A stretch of 64,000 nt of DNA from Candidatus Symbiopectobacterium sp. NZEC151. Lineage in GTDB: Bacteria > Pseudomonadota > Gammaproteobacteria > Enterobacterales > Enterobacteriaceae. Location of the stretch: contig NZ_JAGFPE010000001.1 in assembly GCF_025962655.1 (NCBI RefSeq), positions 1,178,001-1,242,000 on the forward strand, in the 5' to 3' direction. A program made the position numbers and the translations under genes. The notes below the pieces were generated by a model, which made no database searches, was not told where the DNA came from, and worked only from the letters and a program-made list of their open reading frames with translations. Of the stretch, positions 54,705-61,985 are shown piece by piece; position 1 is the stretch's first letter; each line of letters starts with the position of its first letter.

Positions 54705-55799
54705 ATGAGAACCTACGTCAGCTTCAAGAATATTCAGAAAACCTACGACGGCGATCGTCTGGTGGTCAAGAACCTGAATCTGGACATTCAGGAAGGGGAA
54801 TTTTTAACGCTGTTGGGCCCTTCCGGCTCCGGTAAAACCACCAGTTTGATGATGCTGGCCGGGTTTGAAACCCCCACTCAAGGCGAAATTCTGCTAAAAG
54901 ACGCCCCGCTACACAGCCTGCCGCCACACCAGCGCGGCATTGGCATGGTGTTCCAGAACTATGCGCTGTTTCCGCACATGACCGTTGCCGAGAATCTGGC
55001 GTTTCCCCTCTCGATTCGTCGTATGAACAAGAGTGATATCAAGGAAAAGGTAGATCGCGTGCTGGATCGCGTAAAACTGACAGAGCTGGCGGATCGCTAC
55101 CCGGCGCAGATGTCCGGTGGGCAGCAGCAACGCGTGGCATTGGCGCGCGCCTTGGTGTTTGAACCGAAACTGGTGCTGATGGATGAGCCGCTGGGCGCAT
55201 TGGATAAACAGCTGCGCGAGCACATGCAGTTGGAGATTAAAGCCCTGCATGAATCTTTGGATCTGACCGTGGTGTATGTGACGCACGATCAAAGCGAAGC
55301 CATGACCATGTCGAACCGCGTCGCCGTATTCAACGATGGCATCATCCAGCAAATGGACAGCCCGAGCGATATTTATGAACGCCCACAGAACACCTTTGTC
55401 GCACAGTTCATCGGCGAAAATAATACGCTGGTTGCCACGCAAAGCGGCACTGACGGCGATTACTATCTGGCAACGTTGGACGATGGCACCGTGTTACGCG
55501 CCCTCAAGGTTCGCCCCAGTTCACCCGGTAAAAAAATCAGCCTGTGTATCCGTCCGGAACGTATTCGCGTCAACGCCAACCCGCTGACTGCCGGTGCAGA
55601 ACAGGTTCGCGCGCGTATTCAGCAATTTATCTATCTGGGCGATCATGTGCGCATGATGACCGAAGTGGCAGGCCAATCGCCTTTTATGGTGAAACTGCCC
55701 GCCAGCGAAATCCAGCCACACTGGAAGCCCGGCACGGAATTGATGCTCTCCTGGCAGCCGGAACACCTGCGTGCGCTGGATGTGATTGTTAGCCATTAA
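54705..55799 (+). CDS. PotA-type ABC transporter ATPase
   Basis: A 364-residue ATPase with a C-terminal TOBE domain. Walker A GPSGSGKTT (about 41), Q-loop VFQNYALFPHM, signature MSGGQQQRVAL, Walker B LVLMDEPLGALD, switch YVTHDQSEAMTMSNR, and SLCIRPERIRV starting the TOBE part. It has no permease or binding-protein genes beside it. The likely partners are the ATPase-less PotD/PotB/PotC-type genes at 46.6-49.8 kb on the other strand. The start at 54705 places the N-terminus at the family position; a 15-codon extension (54660) is unlikely. Ends at a strong hairpin. Confidence 0.88.
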   Translation: MRTYVSFKNIQKTYDGDRLVVKNLNLDIQEGEFLTLLGPSGSGKTTSLMMLAGFETPTQGEILLKDAPLHSLPPHQRGIGMVFQNYALFPHMTVAENLAFPLSIRRMNKSDIKEKVDRVLDRVKLTELADRYPAQMSGGQQQRVALARALVFEPKLVLMDEPLGALDKQLREHMQLEIKALHESLDLTVVYVTHDQSEAMTMSNRVAVFNDGIIQQMDSPSDIYERPQNTFVAQFIGENNTLVATQSGTDGDYYLATLDDGTVLRALKVRPSSPGKKISLCIRPERIRVNANPLTAGAEQVRARIQQFIYLGDHVRMMTEVAGQSPFMVKLPASEIQPHWKPGTELMLSWQPEHLRALDVIVSH

Positions 55800-55802
55800 C
55801 CG

Positions 55803-55824
55803 CCTCGCCAGGGCGAGGTTGTTG
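55803..55824 (+). terminator. Terminator after the PotA-type gene
   Basis: CCTCGC/GCGAGG stem (55803-55818) with a CAGG-type loop, followed by TTGTTG. Directly behind the stop codon at 55799. Confidence 0.65.
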
Positions 55825-55842
55825 ACAAACCGGTCTAATACG

Positions 55843-55924
55843 GTCATTCCCGCGCAGGCGGGAATCTCTTACAGACTAAAGGCGTTCATTCTGTCAGAGA
55901 TCCCCGGCTTTCGCCGAGGATGAC
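55843..55924. repeat. Short inverted-repeat element with GTCATTCCCGC-type ends
   Basis: Two hairpin-forming ends face each other: GTCATTCCCGCGCAGGCGGG at 55843 and, reversed, GTCATCCTCGGCGAAAGCCG ending at 55924, with ~30 bp between. Ends of this kind are common as dispersed extragenic repeats in proteobacteria. The family is not identified. It lies between the PotA-type gene and the LysE gene. Confidence 0.65.
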
Positions 55925-56067
55925 GTGACGGTAAAGTGACGTTGTAATCAGTCTGACTTGAGCTCAGCCAGGGTTTGGTCGTCAACGCCAAATCCCCTCG
56001 CCCTGTCACAGCCTTTCAGGTCGCGATCCGCTACAATCAGCTGACAGACACATTTTCGGCTAACCGC

Positions 56068-56685
56068 ATGGATGTTATCGGATTTATCGCTACCATGATG
56101 CCCATCGCCCTGTCGCCCGGCGCCAGCTTTACGCTGGCGCTGAATAACGCGGTGACACAGGGCGCGCGTGGCGTACTGCGTATTATTGTTGGCACCGCAT
56201 TGGGTATTTATACCCATGCGATACTGGCAAGCATAGGGATCTCTGCGCTGTTGATGCGCTATCCAGCGCTGATGCGCGCCCTCACGCTACTCGGCACCGG
56301 CTATTTGGTTTATCTGGCGTTACGCCTGATACAGCGCGGCTGGCAAGGTGCCGCGCGAGCCCCTGCATCCGGCCGTTTATTGGGGATTCGTGCCGCCTAC
56401 GTTGCCAATGTGCTCAATATCAAAGCCATTTTACTGTATGTGACGGTAGTGCCTCTGTTTGCAGGCGCTACGCGTGACAGTCAACCACTGGAACAGAGCG
56501 TGATGAGCTTTATGGCGTTGGCGACGGTGCACGTCGCCATCATGAGCGGATGGTTGCTGCTGACAACACAGGTGCTGCTGCGCTCGGCGCGCGCCGTCAA
56601 TATGCAGACCATGGAAACCACCATCAACCTCGGTGGCGGGCTGATGCTGCTAGGGCTGACGCTGTGGCCTTATCTACAAGGGTAA
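56068..56685 (+). CDS. LysE/RhtB-family amino acid exporter
   Basis: A 205-residue inner-membrane protein with about six hydrophobic segments. The family opening MDVIGFIATMMPIALSPGASFTLALNNAVTQGARG holds the conserved PGP/A(S)-F region, followed by the aligned TLLGTGYLVYLALRLIQRG segment (about 70-90). Members export amino acids such as threonine, homoserine or lysine, or metabolites; the substrate here is not predictable. The start at 56068 gives the normal family length (~205); an in-frame extension upstream is not family-like. Monocistronic, ending at a bidirectional terminator. Confidence 0.85.
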   Translation: MDVIGFIATMMPIALSPGASFTLALNNAVTQGARGVLRIIVGTALGIYTHAILASIGISALLMRYPALMRALTLLGTGYLVYLALRLIQRGWQGAARAPASGRLLGIRAAYVANVLNIKAILLYVTVVPLFAGATRDSQPLEQSVMSFMALATVHVAIMSGWLLLTTQVLLRSARAVNMQTMETTINLGGGLMLLGLTLWPYLQG

Positions 56686-56708
56686 AGGCGGGACAGTGAT
56701 CCCGCCTT
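56685..56708. terminator. Bidirectional terminator between lysE-like and yeaQ-like genes
   Basis: AAGGCGGGA (56685-56693) and TCCCGCCTT (56700-56708) form a perfect 9-bp stem with loop CAGTGA. It overlaps the LysE-family stop by one base and ends 6 bp from the stop of the converging yeaQ-like gene. Confidence 0.7.
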
Positions 56709-56714
56709 GTGCGA

Positions 56715-56963
56715 TTACGCGCGAATTTTACGGTACACCAGCAGCACCACCAGAGCGCCAACCACCGCAACGCAGAAACTGCCAAGATTGAAACCGTCCA
56801 CGCGGCCAAAGCCAAAGAAAGTGCTGATATAACCGCCCACCACCGCGCCAACGATGCCGAGCAAAACCGTAATAATAAATCCGCCACCGTCTTTTCCCGG
56901 CATGATCCATTTTGCCAAAACACCCGCAACCAACCCAAAGATAATCCAGGACAAGATTCCCAT
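56715..56963 (-). CDS. YeaQ/YmgE-type transglycosylase-associated membrane protein
   Basis: An 82-residue inner-membrane protein with three hydrophobic, glycine-rich segments and the family pattern GLVAGVLAKWIMPGKDGGG, then GIVGAVVGGYIS. Members of this family (GlsB/YeaQ/YmgE) are induced by general stress in enterics; their exact role is unknown. The ATG at 56963 follows GAGGTGGTT and matches the family start. Confidence 0.9.
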   Translation of the reverse strand: MGILSWIIFGLVAGVLAKWIMPGKDGGGFIITVLLGIVGAVVGGYISTFFGFGRVDGFNLGSFCVAVVGALVVLLVYRKIRA

Positions 56964-57684
56964 AACCACCTCATGTTTTACAGATGAAAACGCGCATCCA
57001 GGACACACGCGAACGACCAGTACTTCATCAAGTATAGGCACAAATGGCAGCAAGCGAGTTGTGCTGCGTTGAAGATTTTTATGGACAATTCAATTGGAGA
57101 TTAATGAGTTAACGTTAAACGGGTAAAACAGATATTAAAAAATGCATCACCTTCTCTCTACTGGCGTTTTATTCTTAGAACCAAGAATAAAGGGTATTCT
57201 ACAGATGAAACTCCCGTCGGGTTATATTGCATAAAAAAGTGATAACAAACAATTAACCAACGACAATAACAAAGCGTTAAAATAATAATAGCGCTTTCGA
57301 TAAAATAGTAAAAATCCCATATACAAACACAAAGAAACATTGTTTTACAATTTTGGAACGATGTTTTATTTTTCTGATTAAGATCTCATATTAAAAAAAT
57401 CGCACTGAGAAAAATTGGTTATTCGTGCTGTAGTAGCGTGGCAAGGATTATTGTAAAGATAAATTATCAAGACGTAGAGCCTATCCCAGTGGGCATCATT
57501 AGCGTAGCCAGTTTGTTTACGGGCAGCGCGCAGAAACCAGGGACAGGCTCTTAATAACACCAACGAATGTAGCATAACGCCAATGAGAACAGGTTCGCCC
57601 TGCCTCTGTGCACGCTCACGCCTGGCGTGCACACAACGGCTGTTCTGCAAACACGTTTGCTATCACTATACCTACAGGGTCAAC
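56964..57684. other. Long A+T-rich intergenic region
   Basis: About 720 bp between the yeaQ-like gene and the UlaA-type gene, mostly A+T rich and without a convincing coding frame. It contains a 9-bp inverted repeat TTTATTCTT/AAGAATAAA (57168-57191), a TTAACGTTAA palindrome (57109-57118) and a small element with inverted ends (57476-57551). Promoters for both neighbours must lie here. Confidence 0.5.
57476..57551. repeat. Small element with 12-bp inverted ends, possible IS remnant
   Basis: AGAGCCTATCCC (57476-57487) and GGGACAGGCTCT (57540-57551) are inverted copies with one mismatch, bounding a 76-bp, GC-richer block inside A+T-rich DNA. The size fits a MITE or a decayed insertion-sequence end. 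No transposase is seen and the family is not identified. Confidence 0.4.
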
Positions 57685-58962
57685 ATGGACATATTGTTAA
57701 GTCTGGTTAAAACGCCGTCTGTCATCATTGCCATTGTCGCTTTTTTAGGATTATTATTCCAAAAGGCCACGATTTCACGATTAATAACAGGGACGTTTCT
57801 CTCCTTTATTGGCTTTACCATGATAAAAGTAGGCGGGAGCATTTTAATGAAAGTGCTTACCGCTTTTAGCAGCTTATTTTCACACGCCTTTAATATTGTT
57901 GGCGTGGTGCCCAGTAACGAAGCCATCATGGCGGCAACTATTGATAAGATAGGTGCCACGGCGGCGTTGATATTGCTGTTCTCGATGATCATCAATATCC
58001 TGCTCGCCCGTTTTACTCGTATGAAAAATATCTATTTATCGCTACATCTGGTGCTGTTCATGGCATTCGCTCTGACCGCCGTGTTAGCACAATTAGGCTA
58101 CAGCGTGTTGTTTATCGTGATCATCGCGTCGGCTTTCATTGGGTTCTACATGGCATTTGCCCCTTACGTATTGGGGCGATTCAGCCGCAAAATCATCGGC
58201 TCTGATGAATACTCCATCTCTCATGCGGCAATTTCTTCCTATATTCTCGGCTCTTACATGGGAAAATGGTTTGGTAACACCCAGCATGACACCGAGCATT
58301 TGGAAATCAGCAACCGTTTCGACTTCTTGCGCGAGCCCAATGTGGCCACGTTGTTGACCATGCTGATTTTGTTGGTCATTTCCTGCATTTTTGCCACTCA
58401 ACCGCAAATCAAAGACGCCATGGTGATGGTGTATGGCAGCGGCGCGGCGGATAAAAACGTATTGATTTTCATTTTGGAACAATCCGCGACCTTCGCCTGC
58501 GGCCTCTATTTGGCAAAAGCAGGCGTAGGGCTGTTCACGGCTGAAATCGTTCCGGCATTTAAAGGATTTGCCAAAGTCTTCGCGCCCGGCGCGGTGCCGG
58601 CAGTTGACGTTATGGTGCTGTTTGACAAAGCGCCGAACGCGACGCTGATCGGCTTTTTGGTGAGTTTCCTGGTTGAGCTGATTTGTATTCTGATTTTCCC
58701 GTTTATTGGTCTGCCTATCATTGTGCCCGGCATTATGGCGAGCTTTATCACCGGCGGCGCAGCAGCCATTTTCGGCAACGCAACCGGCGGCTTCAGAGGT
58801 GCCATCATCGCCAGCTTTATCAATGGGTTGTTGCTGTGCGTATTGCCAGCCCTTACGCTGCCGTTGTTTGCCGATCTGGGTGCCAAAGGTGTGACCTTTG
58901 CTGACCCGGATTTCACGATACCCTCTCTGATCCTGAATTTTGTGCTGGGGCTGTTTAAATAA
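57685..58962 (+). CDS. Orphan PTS ascorbate-type permease (UlaA/SgaT family EIIC)
   Basis: A 425-residue inner-membrane protein with about ten hydrophobic segments. UlaA-family marks: ISSYILGSYMGKWFGN (about 210), FKGFAKVFAPGAVPAVDVMVLFDKAPNATLIGFL (about 293), and FITGGAAAIFGNATGGFRGAIIASFINGLLL (about 354). The family carries ascorbate or related sugars with phosphorylation by EIIA and EIIB (UlaC, UlaB), yet neither is encoded within reach here and no metabolic gene adjoins. The partners may be elsewhere, or the protein may work as a non-PTS channel. The start at 57685 fits the family and has AGGGT upstream; an extension with many Cys and Arg is not plausible. Confidence 0.87.
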   Translation: MDILLSLVKTPSVIIAIVAFLGLLFQKATISRLITGTFLSFIGFTMIKVGGSILMKVLTAFSSLFSHAFNIVGVVPSNEAIMAATIDKIGATAALILLFSMIINILLARFTRMKNIYLSLHLVLFMAFALTAVLAQLGYSVLFIVIIASAFIGFYMAFAPYVLGRFSRKIIGSDEYSISHAAISSYILGSYMGKWFGNTQHDTEHLEISNRFDFLREPNVATLLTMLILLVISCIFATQPQIKDAMVMVYGSGAADKNVLIFILEQSATFACGLYLAKAGVGLFTAEIVPAFKGFAKVFAPGAVPAVDVMVLFDKAPNATLIGFLVSFLVELICILIFPFIGLPIIVPGIMASFITGGAAAIFGNATGGFRGAIIASFINGLLLCVLPALTLPLFADLGAKGVTFADPDFTIPSLILNFVLGLFK

Positions 58963-58969
58963 GCACAAA

Positions 58970-59018
58970 AAAATCCCGCCAACCTTTATGGGTTACTTCA
59001 AAAGAATGGCGGGATTTT
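58970..59018. terminator. Bidirectional terminator between the UlaA-type gene and narI
   Basis: AAAATCCCGCCA (58970-58981) pairs with TGGCGGGATTTT (59007-59018), a 12-bp stem with a 25-nt loop. The A and T ends make it work in both directions. It ends both the plus-strand permease gene and the minus-strand nar operon. Confidence 0.8.
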
Positions 59019-59033
59019 CTGTATCGCTATCGC

Positions 59034-59711
59034 TTAGCGGCGGTTACGCACCAACTGATAACGACGCGTGAGATATTCCACCGGCGCGCTCCAGATGTGC
59101 ACCAGGCGGCAGAACGGGAACAGCACAAACAGCGTCAACCCCAGCACGATATGCAGTTTGAACACCCAGGCGACCCCTTCCAGATGCGCTGACGCCCCAC
59201 CGTGGAAGGTCACAATCGACTGCGCCCAGCCGACCAGCTTCATCATTTCGCTGCCGTCCATGTGCTGCGCAGAAAACGGGATGGTCAACAGGCCCAACCC
59301 GGCCTGAATCACCAACAGCGACAGGATAAGAATATCGCCAACGCTCGATGTGGCGCGAATACGCGGATTCGTCAGTCGGCGCTTGAGCAGCAAAATACCG
59401 CCCACAAACGTCAGTACACCGGCCGATCCGCCACCAATCATCGCCATTTTTTGCTTCACTTCAATCGGCAAAAAGGCTTCGTACATCCAGTGCGGTGTCA
59501 GCATCCCCAAAAAGTGACCGGCAAAAATCCCCAGGATACCCAGGTGAAACAGGTTCGAGGCCAAGCGCATACCTTTTTTGTCCAGCATCTGGCTGGAACC
59601 GGCACGCCACGAGTATTGCCCATAGTCATAGCGCAGCCAGCTTCCTACCAGGAACACCGTGCCTGCCAGATAAGGGTAGATATCAAACAACAGCATATTA
59701 ACGTAGTGCAT
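59034..59711 (-). CDS. narI: Respiratory nitrate reductase gamma subunit, cytochrome b
   Basis: A 225-residue membrane subunit that takes electrons from quinol through two b haems and passes them to NarH. Five transmembrane segments; haem-binding His in [18 protein letters not shown] (about 56-66) and in the later [23 protein letters not shown] (about 187-205). The start at 59711 agrees with E. coli NarI (225 residues) and lies within the end of narJ (14-bp overlap). Last gene of the nar operon before a strong terminator. Confidence 0.95.
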   Translation of the reverse strand: MHYVNMLLFDIYPYLAGTVFLVGSWLRYDYGQYSWRAGSSQMLDKKGMRLASNLFHLGILGIFAGHFLGMLTPHWMYEAFLPIEVKQKMAMIGGGSAGVLTFVGGILLLKRRLTNPRIRATSSVGDILILSLLVIQAGLGLLTIPFSAQHMDGSEMMKLVGWAQSIVTFHGGASAHLEGVAWVFKLHIVLGLTLFVLFPFCRLVHIWSAPVEYLTRRYQLVRNRR

Positions 59712-60426
59712 GGTTTTTTCCTCCGGCAGGTTGTGCGTCAAGATCCAGATACTGGGGTACTACCGCGCCTGCAAAGCGACGCTGGTGCGCGGTCTGCTGC
59801 GCGTTTTCGCATCCCTGATCCGCAAAGAACTTCACCTGCTCTTCTTCCCACACCGCATCCAATGCCTGTGGCGTGTCGTCACGGGCTTCATCTGCCACTT
59901 TATGCGTAACATCATCACTTTTTAACGCACTGCCTGAGAGCGCCAGTAGCACATCAAACAGCAGGGCATAATCGCTGTCACGCTGCTGTAAACGCGCACC
60001 GAGCAACGCCAGAATCGGCGCGACATCCAGTAGCCCTGCACGACTTTCTGCTGGCTCCAACCGCGAGAGATATTCCAGATAGAGCGGCAAGAAATCCGGC
60101 AGTTCACGGCAGTCAAGCTCAAGGCCCGCCGCATGGTAATGCTGCATCAAGTCGACCATGGCCTGACCGCGATCGCGCGATTCACCGTGCACATGTTCGA
60201 ACAGCAACAGCGACGTCGCCCGGCCCCGATCGAACAGCGCGCTGTATTCGGCCTGTTTATCCAACAGATCCTGCGCACACTGTTGTCGGATAAACTGCGC
60301 CAGTCGCTCGCGCAGTGGCGGTGACAGCGTGCTGTCTTGCGCCAATGCCTCGATAAGCTCCTGGTGATGTGCCCACAGCTCCCCATCGGGATAATCGAGC
60401 AGGCGGGCAATAATGCGTAACGTCAT
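59698..60426 (-). CDS. narJ: Nitrate reductase assembly chaperone
   Basis: A 242-residue cytoplasmic chaperone that holds apo-NarGH while the molybdenum cofactor is inserted; it is not part of the final enzyme. The N-terminal [15 protein letters not shown] and the central [29 protein letters not shown] segments are the family's signatures. Of two adjacent ATGs, the second (60426) is at the better spacing from AGGAGG. Overlaps narI by 14 bp and starts 2 bp after the narH stop. Confidence 0.94.
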   Translation of the reverse strand: MTLRIIARLLDYPDGELWAHHQELIEALAQDSTLSPPLRERLAQFIRQQCAQDLLDKQAEYSALFDRGRATSLLLFEHVHGESRDRGQAMVDLMQHYHAAGLELDCRELPDFLPLYLEYLSRLEPAESRAGLLDVAPILALLGARLQQRDSDYALLFDVLLALSGSALKSDDVTHKVADEARDDTPQALDAVWEEEQVKFFADQGCENAQQTAHQRRFAGAVVPQYLDLDAQPAGGKNHALR

Positions 60427-60428
60427 CA

Positions 60429-61985
60429 TCAATCCTCCTGCATCACTTTGCTGTTCATGTCACGCGTTTTGCTGGTGACATCAATGGCATCAATGCGTTT
60501 GCTGTTAAACAGGTTGAACTTGCTGTCGCTGCCGTGACACCCGTCGCCGAAGCTGAAACCACACCCTTTGCTTTCCGGGAAGGCTTCACGCGCCAGCTCA
60601 CGGTGGCTGGACGGCACCACAAAGCGATCTTCATAGTTGGCAATCGCCAGATAGCGGTACATTTCCTGCGCCTGAGCTTCGGTCAAGCCTACCTGCTCCA
60701 GCGCACGGGTATCGATCACCCCTTCTACGGTTTCTGCGCGCTTAAAGTGACGCATCGCCAGCATACGTTTCAGCGCCAGCAGTACCGGTGCGGTGTCGCC
60801 CGCTGTCAGCAGGTTCGCCAGGTACTGCACCGGAATACGCAGACTTTCCACGTCCGGCAGCACACCGCTGTGTGCCAGCGCGCCCGCATCGGCGGCAGAC
60901 TGGATCGGTGACAACGGCGGAACGTACCACACCATGGGCAGCGTGCGATATTCCGGGTGCAGCGGCAGCGCCAGTTTCCACTCCATCGCCATTTTGTAGA
61001 CCGGCGATTGCTGAGCGGCTTCGATAACCCCGCGCGGCACGCCATCTTTCAGCGCCTGAGCAATCACGGCCGGATCGTTCGGGTCGAGGAATACCTCAAG
61101 CTGACGTTGGTAGAGATCCTGCTCGTTTTCCGTGGCCGCTGCTTCAGCAATACGGTCGGCGTCATACAACAGCACGCCGAGATAACGAATGCGACCTACG
61201 CAGGTTTCAGAGCAGAGCGTCGGCTGTCCACTTTCGATACGCGGGTAGCAGAAAATGCATTTTTCTGATTTGCCACTCTTCCAGTTGAAGTAGATTTTTT
61301 TGTACGGGCAGCCGGTCAGGCACATGCGCCAGCCGCGACATTTATCCTGATCGATCAGCACAATGCCGTCTTCACCCCGTTTGTAAATCGCGCCGCTCGG
61401 ACAGGTCGCGACACAGGCCGGATTCAGGCAGTGTTCACACAGGCGCGGCAAATACATCATGAAGGTGTTTTCGAACTGGCCGTACATCTCCTTTTGCATA
61501 TGCTCAAAGTTTTTATCTTTGGCACGCACGCTGAACTCACCGCCCAGGTCATCTTCCCAGTTCGGCCCCATTTCGATTTTCTTCATGCGCTGACCGGTAA
61601 TCAGCGAGCGCGGACGCGCTATCGGCTGATGTTTCCCTTCCGGCGCTTTACGCAGGTTTTCGTAGTCGTAATCAAACGGCTCATAGTAGTCATCGATTTG
61701 CGGGACATCCGGGTTGGCGAAAATCTTGGACAGCACGCTGACGCGGTTGCCCATGCGCGGCTCCAGCTTGCCGCTGATTTTACGGATCCAGCCGCCTTTC
61801 CATTTTTCCTGATCTTCCCAGGCGTGGGGATAGCCCACACCCGGTTTGGTTTCGACGTTGTTGAACCAGGCGTATTCCATCCCTTCACGGCTGGTCCAGA
61901 CGTTTTTACAGGTGACGGAGCAGGTATGGCAGCCGATGCATTTGTCCAGATTCAGCACCATGCCCACTTGGGAACGAATTTTCAT
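60429..61985 (-). CDS. narH: Respiratory nitrate reductase beta subunit, iron-sulfur protein
   Basis: A 518-residue electron-transfer subunit carrying three [4Fe-4S] and one [3Fe-4S] clusters. Four Cys groups are visible: CIGCHTCSVTC (about 19), CEHCLNPACVATC (about 184), CRGWRMCLTGC (about 217; Trp replaces the usual Cys, as in the [3Fe-4S] site) and CIFCYPRIE followed by CSETCVG (about 244-266). This arrangement matches E. coli NarH (512 residues). It overlaps the narG stop by one base (TGATG). Confidence 0.96.
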   Translation of the reverse strand: MKIRSQVGMVLNLDKCIGCHTCSVTCKNVWTSREGMEYAWFNNVETKPGVGYPHAWEDQEKWKGGWIRKISGKLEPRMGNRVSVLSKIFANPDVPQIDDYYEPFDYDYENLRKAPEGKHQPIARPRSLITGQRMKKIEMGPNWEDDLGGEFSVRAKDKNFEHMQKEMYGQFENTFMMYLPRLCEHCLNPACVATCPSGAIYKRGEDGIVLIDQDKCRGWRMCLTGCPYKKIYFNWKSGKSEKCIFCYPRIESGQPTLCSETCVGRIRYLGVLLYDADRIAEAAATENEQDLYQRQLEVFLDPNDPAVIAQALKDGVPRGVIEAAQQSPVYKMAMEWKLALPLHPEYRTLPMVWYVPPLSPIQSAADAGALAHSGVLPDVESLRIPVQYLANLLTAGDTAPVLLALKRMLAMRHFKRAETVEGVIDTRALEQVGLTEAQAQEMYRYLAIANYEDRFVVPSSHRELAREAFPESKGCGFSFGDGCHGSDSKFNLFNSKRIDAIDVTSKTRDMNSKVMQED

